DNA of 64,000 nt from Gillisella vitis (GTDB lineage: Bacteria; Pseudomonadota; Alphaproteobacteria; Rhizobiales; Rhizobiaceae), in contig NZ_CP056047.1 of the NCBI RefSeq assembly GCF_021559775.1, positions 124,001 to 188,000 on the forward strand. The letters run 5' to 3'. Shown here piece after piece: positions 51,801-60,257 of the stretch. The notes beneath the pieces are model-generated. The model saw only the letters and a list, made by a program, of their open reading frames with translations. It had not been told where the DNA came from and searched no databases. The translations under genes were made by a program, and so were the position numbers. Position 1 is the first letter of the stretch; every line of letters begins with the position of its first letter.

Positions 51801-52371
51801 GATGCTCGGTGGCGTCCGTATGGCGGGTGCCGAAAATCGCGGAAAAGCAGGCAAGCGTCAGGGCAACGATCAGCGCCAGATCGACGAAATAGAGATTGCC
51901 GGTGCCGATGCCGTAGCTGGCCGGATCGACCATGACGCCGACCGAATTGGAGACGGCCTTCAGTTGAAGTGCGATATAGGGAATGGAGCCTGCCAGCGAA
52001 ATCACCGTTACCAGCATGCCGACAATGGGGTTCTTGCCATAGCGGGCGGCGACGAAATCAGCGCCGGAGGTCAGCTTTTCGACCTTGGCGATCTCGATCA
52101 TCCTGCGGATCAGCGGCAGGCCCAATGTCAGCATCAGGATCGGGCCGATATAGATGCCCATGAATTCGAGGCCGCGGTCCGCAGCCAGGCCGACGCCGCC
52201 GAAATAGGTCCATGAGGTGCAATAGACCGCCAGCGACAGCCCGTAGACAAGCGGACGCCCACCGGCGGGCACGCCATTGCGGCGGCTTCGCCTGTCGCCA
52301 TAGCTTGCCACCGCAAACAGCAGCAGCAGATAGGCAATCGATGCCGTGATGATCAGCCATGCCGGAAGCAT
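48862..52371 (-). CDS. Hybrid sensor histidine kinase with SLC5 symporter-like sensor (CrbS-like)
   Basis: A 1169-residue inner-membrane signalling protein. Residues ~1-500 form a sodium/solute symporter-type module of about 13 segments (LSLAVYCTSWTYFGGVGLAA, KLTSGADFVAARYGKNPIVG, RQFHVSVVEN). A PAS domain follows at ~640-750 (ALSQMDQGIAVFDSSSRLTI), then a coiled coil. The HisKA domain has FFAAAGHDILQPLNAARLYS with the phospho-His near 809; the ATPase domain has LVQNLVSNAIKYTPSGKVLV and TASGLGLGLSIVDRI. A receiver domain ends the protein (LCIDNEPDILEGM; VIIADYHLGDGSG with Asp near 1093). CrbS-type kinases control acetate use with a NarL-type regulator. GAGGGG precedes ATG 52371. Confidence 0.92.
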   Translation of the reverse strand: MLPAWLIITASIAYLLLLFAVASYGDRRSRRNGVPAGGRPLVYGLSLAVYCTSWTYFGGVGLAADRGLEFMGIYIGPILMLTLGLPLIRRMIEIAKVEKLTSGADFVAARYGKNPIVGMLVTVISLAGSIPYIALQLKAVSNSVGVMVDPASYGIGTGNLYFVDLALIVALTLACFSAIFGTRHTDATEHQDGLILAISMESVVKLLAFCTLGITVVFFLFDGPADLWRAATESPRVMEALAYETPLSRWLLLIALSAFAILMLPRQFHVSVVENRTDRELRRAGLLLPLYLIAINLFVLPAAIGGLLAFNGTGNADLYVLSLPLTHDLPFVTLVTFIGGFSAATAMVIVETVALAIMISNDIVLPVLLRRGFRHGPEASQSLAKTVLLIRRLAIFGVLLLGYAYFRLASDDRGLASIGLLAFAAIAQIAPCLLGGLIWRRANARGAILGLSLGFLTWIYTLLLPSFGLDAHKDLAPDILSFLFPGVDAFSRAGADPLLTATVLSLLINLLAFVLGSLSRNPRPVERIQSGIFVRRHQRSQFATRGWKTRVSIGDLKTAIARYLGQERMERSLKSYERDAGRRLEDDSPADMAFIHFTEQLLGSAIGSASARLVLSLVLQKAEDTSADTAWLLDQASEALHYNQDMLQTALSQMDQGIAVFDSSSRLTIWNRRFRSLLDLPDEMGQVGVPLSTIVHRLTERGAIAAKEEAGVLANFHHLDEPFQLVLSEGAQIIEVRCNALPDKGLVATFTDITPQVAADRALKQANETLEQRVGERTAELMRVNTALAEARASADEANIGKTRFFAAAGHDILQPLNAARLYSSALVERLGQSENAGLVRNIDSALESVEQILGAVLDLSRLDTGAMKPRFATVPLQGLLERIRTDFEPMALEKNLKLVVLPTTLSVRSDANLLRRLVQNLVSNAIKYTPSGKVLVGARRRGGQVIIQVTDSGIGIPTSKFRTVFKEFARLDEGIKTASGLGLGLSIVDRIARVLKATVALESRPGRGTSFRVTMPFEKSAKAPLPVEDLATATALRSSLNGLRILCIDNEPDILEGMRLLISGWGCAVMTAGSVTDLDTTFSDNPAAPDVIIADYHLGDGSGIGAILRLRALYGQPVPGLLITADRTADVRAEAERQGIAVQHKPVRPAALRAYITQVSSPRRSAAE

Positions 52372-52603
52372 CGCTTGCCCCTCCCATTCACGTGCCTCTT
52401 ATAAAGCACTGTCACTTTAAGCCATGCCGTTGCCTTTTAAAATCGGGGGCTTGTTGGCAATAAGTCGAAACCGAAACGGAATTTGCGCGTTAAAAAGACT
52501 GTTGGATTTTGGCATTCCTGCTTAAACCGGCAATTTGGGCTTCTAAGGCACGTCTTTATGAGGCATCTATGAAATCATCCAGGTGAATGGAGGCAGGCAA
52601 ATC

Positions 52604-53095
52604 ATGAAGGGGACAGGTGTGTTCAAAGAATTCAAGTCGTTCATTGCCAGGGGCAATGTCATGGATCTGGCCGTCGGTGTCATCATTGGTGGCGCCTTCG
52701 GTTTGATCGTTACCTCGTTGGTCAATGATATCGTCATGCCGGTGGTTGGCGTGGTGTTTGGCGGGTTCGATTTTTCCAATTATTTCCTGCCGCTCAGCGA
52801 CAAGGTCACGGCCCAGACCTTGGCCGAAGCGCGCAAACAGGGCGCAGTCTTCGCCTATGGCAACTTCCTGACCGTCGCCATCAATTTCGTCATTCTGGCC
52901 TGGATCATTTTCCTGATGGTCAAGGGAGTCAACGTCCTGCGCAAACAGCTGGAACATGATGAAAAACAGGGCAAACCCACACCGCCACCACCGGCAGACG
53001 TCGTGCTGCTCACCGAAATCCGCGATTTGCTGAAGGCACAGCAGAGCAACGGGGTTGAGGCGTCTTCAGGACGTATTGAGCCAGGCAAGCCTTGA
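52604..53095 (+). CDS. mscL: Large-conductance mechanosensitive channel
   Basis: Homopentameric inner-membrane channel that opens on hypo-osmotic shock. The start [20 protein letters not shown] at 52604 has GGAGG ten bases upstream. The first membrane segment, [20 protein letters not shown], is the pore-lining helix; then [35 protein letters not shown] is the second. It has 163 residues, longer than the usual ~140, because of a longer C-terminal tail ([17 protein letters not shown] followed by [16 protein letters not shown]). It is transcribed alone. Confidence 0.95.
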   Translation: MKGTGVFKEFKSFIARGNVMDLAVGVIIGGAFGLIVTSLVNDIVMPVVGVVFGGFDFSNYFLPLSDKVTAQTLAEARKQGAVFAYGNFLTVAINFVILAWIIFLMVKGVNVLRKQLEHDEKQGKPTPPPPADVVLLTEIRDLLKAQQSNGVEASSGRIEPGKP

Positions 53096-53185
53096 TGGTT
53101 CGCTGTCTGCTGTGCTGACAGAAAATGAGGCTGACCGAAAAGCAGTGAAACCGATAAATCCTGTTGCATTTGCAATGAGGTAGAT

Positions 53186-53230
53186 ATGGCCTCGGTCCTT
53201 GGTGCAAGGGTTTCCACGGGCCGAGGCCAT
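53186..53230. repeat. Inverted repeat upstream of the aminotransferase gene
   Basis: ATGGCCTCGG (53186-53195) and CCGAGGCCAT (53221-53230), perfect 10-base arms with a 25-base spacer. No T run follows, so a regulatory or structural role is as likely as termination. Confidence 0.5.
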
Positions 53231-53317
53231 CACCAGAATCGATTGGTCAGCCACTCTTTCTCATAGGATTTTCTCTGGAGCTTCGGTTATGAACGACATA
53301 ACTAAAGGAGCTTGTCC

Positions 53318-54505
53318 ATGTCTTTGCCTGCCGGTCTATCCCTGATTTCCAGCCTTAGCCACCGTGCCACGTCCGCGCCCGAAAGCGGTATTGTCGAGAT
53401 TATCAACTATGCGCGTGGGCGCGATAATCTCCTACCGCTCTGGGCCGGGGAAGGCGACCTGCCGAGCCCGGATTTCATCAATCGGGCCGCAAGCGACGCG
53501 CTCCTGGGTGGCGAGACATTCTATACCTGGCAACGTGGCATTCCCGAACTGCATCAGGCGCTTTCCGATTATTACCGGCGGCATTTTTCCGTCAGCCTGC
53601 CGAGCGAGCATTTCTATGTGACCGGCTCCGGCATGCAGGCCATCCAGCTTGCTGTGCAGGCGATGACCGGGCCGGGCGACGAGATGATCTACCTTTCCCC
53701 CTGCTGGCCCAACATCGTCGCCGCCATCGAAATCAGTGGCGCAAAGGCTGTCGGTGTGGAAATCGGCTATGAGCATGGTGCCTGGCAGCTGGATCTCGGG
53801 CAGATCGAAAAGGCGATTACGCCCAAAACCAAGGCGCTGTTCATCAACACGCCGTCCAACCCGACCGGCTGGACGGCCAGCCTCGATGATCTGCGCGCCA
53901 TTCTCGCGCTTGCCCGCAAGCATGGTCTTTGGATTCTGGCGGATGAAATTTACTCGCTTTACTATTTTGCTGGTCCCTCCCGTGCTCCGTCCTTCCTGGA
54001 TGTGATGGAAGAGGGCGACCGGGTGATGTTTGGCAATTCCTTTTCCAAGAATTGGTCGATGACCGGCTGGCGGGTTGGCTGGCTGGTGGCGCCACCGGAA
54101 ATCGGTCAGGTGCTGGAAAACCTCATTCAATATTCCACCTCTGGCGTGGCGCAGTTCATGCAGCGCGGCGCGGTGGCGGCCTTGGACCACGGCGATCAAT
54201 TCGTCGCCGAAAACATCCAGCGGGCGCGCACCTCGCGCGATATCTTGCTGGATGCGCTGATCGCCACCAACCGGGTCCGTTCCGTTAAGCCGGATGGCGC
54301 GCTTTATGCTTTCATGGAAATCGATGGCGTGACTGACAGCCGGGCGGCGGCCATAGATATCGTTGATAAAACCGGCGTGGCGCTGGCGCCCGGGTCGGCG
54401 TTCGGGGCAGGTGGCAGCTCGTTCCTGCGCGCCTGTTTCCTGCGCGATCCACGCCAGATCGAGGATGCTGCCGGGCGGTTGAGCGATTACATCGCCCGGC
54501 TTTGA
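53318..54505 (+). CDS. Class I/II pyridoxal-phosphate aminotransferase
   Basis: Aminotransferase of 395 residues; the substrate is not decided by sequence. MSLPAGLSLISSLSHRATSA at 53318 has AAAGGAG seven bases upstream; a TTG two codons earlier is rejected. Fold-type I features are GEGDLPSPDFI, FYVTGSGMQAIQLAVQAM, NTPSNPTGWTASL, LADEIYSLYY and NSFSKNWSMTGWRVGWLVAP, which holds the Schiff-base Lys. FLRACFLRDPRQIEDAAGRL ends the domain with the carboxylate-binding Arg. Aspartate aminotransferase-like enzymes are the nearest group. Confidence 0.88.
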   Translation: MSLPAGLSLISSLSHRATSAPESGIVEIINYARGRDNLLPLWAGEGDLPSPDFINRAASDALLGGETFYTWQRGIPELHQALSDYYRRHFSVSLPSEHFYVTGSGMQAIQLAVQAMTGPGDEMIYLSPCWPNIVAAIEISGAKAVGVEIGYEHGAWQLDLGQIEKAITPKTKALFINTPSNPTGWTASLDDLRAILALARKHGLWILADEIYSLYYFAGPSRAPSFLDVMEEGDRVMFGNSFSKNWSMTGWRVGWLVAPPEIGQVLENLIQYSTSGVAQFMQRGAVAALDHGDQFVAENIQRARTSRDILLDALIATNRVRSVKPDGALYAFMEIDGVTDSRAAAIDIVDKTGVALAPGSAFGAGGSSFLRACFLRDPRQIEDAAGRLSDYIARL

Positions 54506-55149
54506 GGGCTTCTCATTCAATACGATAGGGGCTGCGTTGCGCCAGATGCGATTGCACGCATCTCTCTCGAATGGGAAAGAGCAGTTGATTGACAAACCCC
54601 GATTTCGGCATTTCGTCACCCTCGGGCTTGTCCCGAGGGTCTGCTGCCGCTAAATAAGCCATTGATGGTGTTGGATTAAATGAACGTGCTTAGATGCTCG
54701 GCACAAGGCCGAGCATGACGTCGCGGATGAATACGGGGTTTGTCAGCAGTCTGGAGGCGGCCTTAGAGTTTGTCAGGGAAAAGTGGAAACCGGTTTTCCC
54801 GAAAAGACAAACGAAAACAAGAGAAGCTAGAGTCTGTCAGGTTCAACCTGAACCTGACAGACTCTAGCCGCCGCGCAATGCCGCTCAAAGACTTGCCAGA
54901 GCTTTTTAGCCGGAACGCCGACCCCCAATTAGTAGACATCCTCCAGTTTGACGACAGCTTGCCTCGCTAGGGTTGTCCGGCAGGGAGAGGTTGCCGGGTT
55001 GTGCATGATCGGTGGCCCTCCAGTTTGCGCATCTTGCCCGCCTGCGCGGGCATTTTGCGTCTGAGAAAAGGTATCCGGCGGCAATTGGATTGAAACCGGA
55101 CAGGCTGTGAAGTGGGCAGGTAGGCAATGGTCGGCATGGAGATTGGGCG
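54506..55149. other. Repeat-rich gap before the sugar cluster
   Basis: No gene supported over about 640 bases. Two short palindromes, CCCTCGGGCTTGTCCCGAGGG near 54617-54641 and ATGCTCGGCACAAGGCCGAG near 54692-54712, precede a full RIME-like element (54765-54867). The last 200 bases (54950-55149) are likely the promoter region of rfbF. Confidence 0.6.
54765..54867 (+). repeat. RIME-like element, copy 1
   Basis: Two palindromes in series: GGGAAAAGTGGAAACCGG with a TTTTCCC end (54776-54800), then an 18-base perfect arm pair, CTAGAGTCTGTCAGGTTC and GAACCTGACAGACTCTAG, around AACCT (54827-54867). The layout fits the Rhizobium-specific intergenic mosaic element known from rhizobia. Same orientation as copy 2 at 62403-62504. 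Confidence 0.8.
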
Positions 55150-55920
55150 ATGAAGGCGGTTATCCTGGCTGGCGGTCTCGGCACGCGGATTTCCGAAGAG
55201 ACCCATTTACGGCCAAAGCCGATGATCGAGATCGGCGGGCGGCCGATCCTCTGGCACATCATGAAGCTCTATTACGCTCATGGCATCCGTGAATTCATCA
55301 TCTGCTGCGGGTTCAAGGGCTATATCATCAAGGAATATTTCGCCAATTACGGTCTGCATATGTCGGATATCACCTTTGATCTCTCCGATAACCGGCTGGA
55401 ATTTCACCGCAAGAGCGCCGAAAACTGGCGCGTGACCCTGATCGATACCGGTGAAAGCTCGATGACCGGGGGACGGCTGAAGCGGGTTGCTTCCTATCTG
55501 AAAGACGAGGAAGCGTTCTGCTTTACCTATGGCGACGGCCTCTCCGATCTGGATATTTCCGCCACGCTGCGGTTTCACAAGGAACATGGCAAGCTGGCCA
55601 CGGTCACCGCCGTGCAGCCGCCCGCCCGCTACGGCGCCCTGAAAATGGACGGGCCGATGGTGCGTGGCTTCGTGGAAAAGCCGGTGGGCGAGGCGGGCTA
55701 TATCAATGGCGGCTTCTTCGTGTTGTCCCCCAAATGCATCGACCGGATCGCTGGCGATGACATGCCGTGGGAAGCCGAACCACTGACCGGTCTGGCCGAA
55801 GATGGCGAGCTTTGCGCCTATCTGCATAACGGTTTCTGGCAGCCGATGGATACGCTGCGTGACAAGAACCATCTGGAAGATCTGTGGGCCGGTGGTAGCC
55901 CGCCATGGAAGAGCTGGTGA
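55150..55920 (+). CDS. rfbF: Glucose-1-phosphate cytidylyltransferase
   Basis: Makes CDP-glucose from CTP and glucose-1-phosphate, the entry step to CDP-linked deoxysugars. The 256-residue protein begins [20 protein letters not shown] with the nucleotide-binding LAGGLGTR and [30 protein letters not shown] and [11 protein letters not shown] follow, all typical of RfbF/DdhA rather than RmlA. It is the first gene of a four-gene operon; rfbG overlaps its end. Confidence 0.94.
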   Translation: MKAVILAGGLGTRISEETHLRPKPMIEIGGRPILWHIMKLYYAHGIREFIICCGFKGYIIKEYFANYGLHMSDITFDLSDNRLEFHRKSAENWRVTLIDTGESSMTGGRLKRVASYLKDEEAFCFTYGDGLSDLDISATLRFHKEHGKLATVTAVQPPARYGALKMDGPMVRGFVEKPVGEAGYINGGFFVLSPKCIDRIAGDDMPWEAEPLTGLAEDGELCAYLHNGFWQPMDTLRDKNHLEDLWAGGSPPWKSW

Positions 55921-55922
55921 TG

Positions 55923-57005
55923 ATGATCGACCGACAGTTCTGGGCCGGAAAACGGGTGCTGCTGACCGGCCATACCGGCTTCAAGGGCAGCTGGCTGGCG
56001 CTTTGGCTGACGCAAATGGGCGCCCAGGTCAGCGGTCTGGCGCTTGCGCCACAGACCACGCCCAACCTGTGCGGCCTGCTGGCCGGTCATGATAATCACG
56101 CCGAGGGCGGCATTTGCGATCTGCGTGACCGTATTGCGGTGGCGGCCCTCGTTGCCCAGGTAAAGCCGCAGATCGTCTTCCATCTGGCCGCACAGCCGCT
56201 GGTGCGGCTTGGCTACCGCGATCCCGTGGCGACCTTTGAGACCAATGTGCAAGGCACGGTGCATGTGCTGGAAGCGCTTCGGATTTCCCCGGATGTGAAA
56301 TCCATCGTCGTCATCACCACCGACAAGGTCTATGAGAATGCCGAGACCGGCAAGGCCTTTGTCGAGACCGATCCGCTCGGCGGTCACGATCCCTATAGCG
56401 CCAGCAAGGCGGCGGCTGAGATCATCGTCTCCAGCTACCGGTCGTCGTTTTTTGCCGCACGCGGCGTCGGTCTTGCCACGGCGCGGGCCGGCAATGTCAT
56501 CGGCGGTGGCGATTGGGCTGAGGACCGGTTGATCCCGGATGCGGTGCGCGCCTGGAGCCTCGGTGTGCCGCTTGACGTGCGCCGGCCGAATGCGGTCCGC
56601 CCCTGGCAGCATGTTCTGGAGCCCTTGGCAGGTTACATCGCCATGGCGCACCATCTGTGGCATGATCCGGCTTCGCTGACAGCGTTAAATTTTGGTCCTG
56701 ACCACGCCAGTGCGGCCTGCGTTGCGGATGTTCTGGCTCTGGCCGTCAGGCATTTCGGCAGCGGTGAGGTGGTGCTGGGCGATGGCAGCGATGGTCCTCA
56801 TGAAGCCGGTTATCTGATGCTCGACAGCTCCAAAGCTTGCATGACACTCGGCTACAGGCCGCTCTGGTCGCTGGAGGAAACCGTGGCGCGCACCATGAAC
56901 TGGTATCGACGGCTCGCCGCTGGTGGATCGGCAAAGGACCTGTGCCTTGCCGATATCGCCGATTATACCCATGGTCTCGGCATGGATGTGAGGCAGGCGG
57001 GATGA
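55923..57005 (+). CDS. rfbG: CDP-glucose 4,6-dehydratase
   Basis: NAD-dependent short-chain dehydrogenase/reductase of 360 residues that converts CDP-glucose to CDP-4-keto-6-deoxyglucose. MIDRQFWAGKRVLLTGHTGF (TGHTGFKGSW is the dinucleotide motif) matches the DdhB opening, so 55923 is preferred over the in-frame ATGs at 55905 and 55920. Further motifs are HLAAQPLVRLGYRDPVATFE, TTDKVYENAE, the catalytic Tyr-Lys in DPYSASKAAAE, and ARAGNVIGGGDWAEDRLIPD, and RPWQHVLEPLAGY. The gene begins around the rfbF stop and its own stop overlaps the next start (ATGA). Confidence 0.94.
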   Translation: MIDRQFWAGKRVLLTGHTGFKGSWLALWLTQMGAQVSGLALAPQTTPNLCGLLAGHDNHAEGGICDLRDRIAVAALVAQVKPQIVFHLAAQPLVRLGYRDPVATFETNVQGTVHVLEALRISPDVKSIVVITTDKVYENAETGKAFVETDPLGGHDPYSASKAAAEIIVSSYRSSFFAARGVGLATARAGNVIGGGDWAEDRLIPDAVRAWSLGVPLDVRRPNAVRPWQHVLEPLAGYIAMAHHLWHDPASLTALNFGPDHASAACVADVLALAVRHFGSGEVVLGDGSDGPHEAGYLMLDSSKACMTLGYRPLWSLEETVARTMNWYRRLAAGGSAKDLCLADIADYTHGLGMDVRQAG

Positions 57006-57565
57006 GCCAACGTTTCCAGCCCGAAGACACCGCGATCCCCGGCCTGACGCTGCTGACCCGCAGCCGGTTTGGCGACGAGCGTGGTTTTCTCAGCCGGTTG
57101 TTTTGCGGTGAAGAGCTTGCGGCTTTTGGCTGGCCGGGGCCGGTCTTGCAGGTCAACGAAACCGGCACGGCACAAAAAGGCACTGTGCGTGGCCTGCATT
57201 TTCAACATGCGCCTTTTGCCGAGTGGAAACTGGTGACCTGCGTCGAAGGCACTATCCTCGACGTGGCTGTGGATCTGCGCAAGGGCTCCCCAAGCTTTCT
57301 CCAGCATGTCTGCGTCGAGCTGTCGAGCGACAATTGCCGCTCGTTGCTGATCCCGCCGGGCTTTGCCCATGGCTTTCAGGCACTGAGCGACACCGTGCGG
57401 ATGATTTACACCCATTCCGCGCCTTACCGTGCTGAGGCTGAAGGCGGGCTTCACCCGCAGGATGCGAGGATCGGCATTGGCTGGCCTTTGCCGGTTGAGC
57501 GGCTGTCAGTCCGAGACCAGAGCCATCCGCTGATCCAGGCCGATTTTGAAGGACTGATTGCATGA
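57002..57565 (+). CDS. dTDP-4-dehydrorhamnose 3,5-epimerase-like sugar epimerase
   Basis: A 187-residue cupin epimerase of the RmlC family. It has VRGLHFQHAPFAEWKLVTCV with the catalytic His region, GTILDVAVDLRKGSPSFLQH, LIPPGFAHGFQALSDTVRMI and YTHSAPYRAEAEGGLHPQDA. In this operon its substrate should be the CDP-4-keto-6-deoxyhexose made by RfbG, as in ascarylose-type pathways, not the dTDP sugar of the family name. Which carbon (C3, C5 or both) is epimerised cannot be told. Both its start and stop overlap its neighbours by four bases. Confidence 0.87.
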   Translation: MSQRFQPEDTAIPGLTLLTRSRFGDERGFLSRLFCGEELAAFGWPGPVLQVNETGTAQKGTVRGLHFQHAPFAEWKLVTCVEGTILDVAVDLRKGSPSFLQHVCVELSSDNCRSLLIPPGFAHGFQALSDTVRMIYTHSAPYRAEAEGGLHPQDARIGIGWPLPVERLSVRDQSHPLIQADFEGLIA

Positions 57566-58791
57566 ATTGCCGCCATTGCGGATCGCTTCGGATGCGACCC
57601 TTTCTCGATCTTGGCACCGCGCCACCCTCCAATTCCTATGTGAAGGCCGAGGATTTGGCAAAGCCGGAGCTTTGGTATCCGCTGGTCATCCGGGTCTGCG
57701 AAGACTGCCTTTTGGTGCAGACCGAGGATTTCGCCGCCCGTGAAACCTTCTTTTCCCACGACTATGCCTATTTTTCCTCGTTTTCCTCGTCCTGGCTGGC
57801 GCATGCCAAATCCTATGTCGAGGTTATGAGCAAACGGTTCGGGCTTAACGACGGCGCGAAGGTCGTGGAAGTGGCCGCCAATGACGGCTACCTGCTGCAA
57901 TATGTGCGTGAGCGCGGCATCGCCTGCCTGGGTGTGGAGCCGACGGCCAGCACGGGACGCGCCGCGCGCGACAAGGGTATCGACATCGTCGAAGAGTTTT
58001 TCGGCGTGGAACTGGCGAAAAAGCTGGTGGCCGACGGCTGGGCCGCCGATCTGACCGCCGCCAACAATGTGCTGGCACATGTGCCTGACATCAACGATTT
58101 CGTCGCAGGCTTTGCCCATCTGCTGAAACCGGCGGGCGTTGCAACTTTTGAATTTCCGCATCTGATGAACATGATCGCGGAGCGCCAGTTCGATACGGCC
58201 TATCACGAGCATTATTCCTATCTGTCGCTGCTGGCCGTCGACCGGATTTTCGCCGCTAACGGCCTGATGGTGTTCGATGTGGAAACCACGCCCTGGCATG
58301 GCGGTAGCCTGCGGGTGCTGGCCTGCCGGGCCGACAGCAAGGCCCATGTCCGCACACCGGCTGTCGAGGCGATGCTGGCGCGTGAAAGTGCGGCCGGTCT
58401 TGATGCCGTGACCGGCTATGACGGTTTCCAGATTGAGGCCGAAGCCGTGCGCGACGATTTCCTGTCCTTCCTGATCGACTGCAACCGGAAAGGCCTGTCT
58501 GTTGCTGCCTACGGTGCAGCGGCCAAGGGCAATACCCTGTTGAACTTCGCCGGCCTCAAAGCCGGTCAGATTGCTTTCGTCGTCGACAAGAACCCGGCCA
58601 AGCAAGGCATGTTCCTTCCCGGAAGCCGCGTGCCGATTGTTTCGGAAGAGGTTCTGAAAACCCGTAAACCTGACAGACTGGTGATCCTCCCATGGAATCT
58701 GACGGCAGAAATCAAACAACAGCTTTCCTATATCGCCGATTGGGGTGGGAAATTCGTGACCGCGGTGCCGAACCTGACAGTCCATCCATAA
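57562..58791 (+). CDS. Sugar C-methyltransferase (TylC3/NovU/EvaC family)
   Basis: A 409-residue SAM-dependent methyltransferase that adds a methyl group to a ring carbon of a 4-keto-6-deoxysugar, forming a branched sugar. The N-terminal zinc site is Cys3/Cys6 (MNCRHCGS) with Cys46/Cys49 (RVCEDCLLVQ). The SAM domain has VVEVAANDGYLLQYVRERGI, GVEPTASTG and NNVLAHVPDINDFV. FEFPHLMNMIAERQFDTAYH EHYSY carries the His-x-x-His-Tyr-like catalytic stretch. The C-terminal domain includes AYGAAAKGNTLLNFAGL and FVVDKNPAKQGMFLPGS. This is the three-part design of TylC3-type enzymes. It overlaps the epimerase stop by four bases. Confidence 0.88.
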   Translation: MNCRHCGSLRMRPFLDLGTAPPSNSYVKAEDLAKPELWYPLVIRVCEDCLLVQTEDFAARETFFSHDYAYFSSFSSSWLAHAKSYVEVMSKRFGLNDGAKVVEVAANDGYLLQYVRERGIACLGVEPTASTGRAARDKGIDIVEEFFGVELAKKLVADGWAADLTAANNVLAHVPDINDFVAGFAHLLKPAGVATFEFPHLMNMIAERQFDTAYHEHYSYLSLLAVDRIFAANGLMVFDVETTPWHGGSLRVLACRADSKAHVRTPAVEAMLARESAAGLDAVTGYDGFQIEAEAVRDDFLSFLIDCNRKGLSVAAYGAAAKGNTLLNFAGLKAGQIAFVVDKNPAKQGMFLPGSRVPIVSEEVLKTRKPDRLVILPWNLTAEIKQQLSYIADWGGKFVTAVPNLTVHP

Positions 58792-58916
58792 CGGCGGACG
58801 CCACCATAACGCAGGAGAGCCAGCCGATCCTGCCGAGAGACACGCTGCCACGTCCCGGCGATGCAATCAGCGCCAAATAGTGGCTGGCACCAGAGCGTAG
58901 ATCCAGGAGACCCTCG

Positions 58917-60257
58917 ATGACCGACAAGCCAACCCTTTCGATTTGCGTGCCTTCGCGCAACCGGCAAATCTATTTCCAAAAGACCATTGCGGGACTGTTG
59001 CGCAACACGCGTACCGATGTCGAGTTCATTTTTACCGACAATTCCGACGATCCCACCGTGATGAACGATTTCATGGCGAACCTCGCGACGGATAAGCGTA
59101 TTGTCTATCTTCCTACAACCGATCGTGTCCTGTCGATGATGGACAATTGGGAGCGGACGATTCATGCCAGCCGAGGCGAGTGGGTGGTGTTCATCGGCGA
59201 CGACGATTTCATCGAGCCTGACGTCGCCGGACTGATCCTGCGGATTGTCGAGATTAATCCGGCTATGGAGGCATTAACCTGGGGGATTTTGAATTATTCA
59301 TGGCCGGTTGAAGGAGAAGCGGTCTGTACCGTGGTTGTGCCGTTTGATCGAAGCGTCATGCGTTTACCCAGGGCGGAACCGATGCGCCGGATGTTTGGCT
59401 GGCACGAGTCGACATCCGTTCCAACGTCCGGCTTTTCCATTTACCATTCCGCTATCAGGCGAAGGCTGCTGGATCGGATCTATGCCAAATATCATCACCG
59501 TTACTTTGAGCATCCGGTTGTCGACTACGATATTGCGATGAAAGTGATCTGCGAAGCGCAGGACTTCGTGGTGTGCCAACGGCCATTCTCAATGCTCGGA
59601 GCCTGCCCCCAGAGCAATTCTTTTTCCATCGGTCGCTTGGAAGACACCAAGATGCGGGCCAAAATTTTCATGGACGAATTCGGCAAGAATTTTGAAGAAG
59701 ACCCGACGCTGCGGGATTTCCCATTCAGCTCCTTTCTGGGCTGTACGGCGACCATTGGCGTCACCCAGCAATGGTTCCGGAAGACTTATAATGTCAACTA
59801 TACGGGGTGGGAAAAGGGCTATGCAATCGCCTGCGCACTCAATACCGAAACCTATCGAGACAGGGAGGCCTTTGACATCATTCGCGCAGGTTACGAGACG
59901 GCCTTCCGCAATTGGCAGGGGGGAAGGTTTCTGTCACATTACCAACCGGTGTGGCGCGGCGACATACCCGTGACGCCCATGAGCGGTGCGACCTCTGCCG
60001 GGGTGATGGTGCTTGCCGATATCGCTGGGGCAACGTCCCCTGCCGAGCTTTGGGATGTCGTCTCGGCGATGATTGTGGCTCCCGACGATATTCTCGTCCG
60101 TCCGACAGGCTTGCGTCTGCAGAGCGAAGAGGAGTTTGCCACGAATGAACTTATGCGGCTCGAAGGAAATATGCGTGTTGGCAGTTCTGAAAAGGCAGTT
60201 CCCGGCAAGCCGGTCGCCATGCGCAATGACCGACACACCAGAGGCCGGCGGCGCTGA
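58917..60257 (+). CDS. Family 2 glycosyltransferase (first of two)
   Basis: A 446-residue cytosolic GT-A glycosyltransferase without evident membrane segments. MTDKPTLSICVPSRNRQIYF opens the nucleotide-sugar domain; EFIFTDNSDD, VVFIGDDDFIEPDVAGLIL (DxD metal motif) and SVPTSGFSIYHSAIRRRL follow. GGAG stands before the ATG. The remaining ~200 residues form an extra domain I do not recognise. Likely attaches a sugar of the adjacent CDP-sugar pathway to a surface glycan; acceptor unknown. Related in plan to the protein at 62548-63681. Confidence 0.87.
   Translation: MTDKPTLSICVPSRNRQIYFQKTIAGLLRNTRTDVEFIFTDNSDDPTVMNDFMANLATDKRIVYLPTTDRVLSMMDNWERTIHASRGEWVVFIGDDDFIEPDVAGLILRIVEINPAMEALTWGILNYSWPVEGEAVCTVVVPFDRSVMRLPRAEPMRRMFGWHESTSVPTSGFSIYHSAIRRRLLDRIYAKYHHRYFEHPVVDYDIAMKVICEAQDFVVCQRPFSMLGACPQSNSFSIGRLEDTKMRAKIFMDEFGKNFEEDPTLRDFPFSSFLGCTATIGVTQQWFRKTYNVNYTGWEKGYAIACALNTETYRDREAFDIIRAGYETAFRNWQGGRFLSHYQPVWRGDIPVTPMSGATSAGVMVLADIAGATSPAELWDVVSAMIVAPDDILVRPTGLRLQSEEEFATNELMRLEGNMRVGSSEKAVPGKPVAMRNDRHTRGRRR

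Noticed and set aside
54770..54970. 66-codon frame before the sugar cluster
   Set aside because: It lies largely inside the RIME-like palindromes and has no ribosome site.
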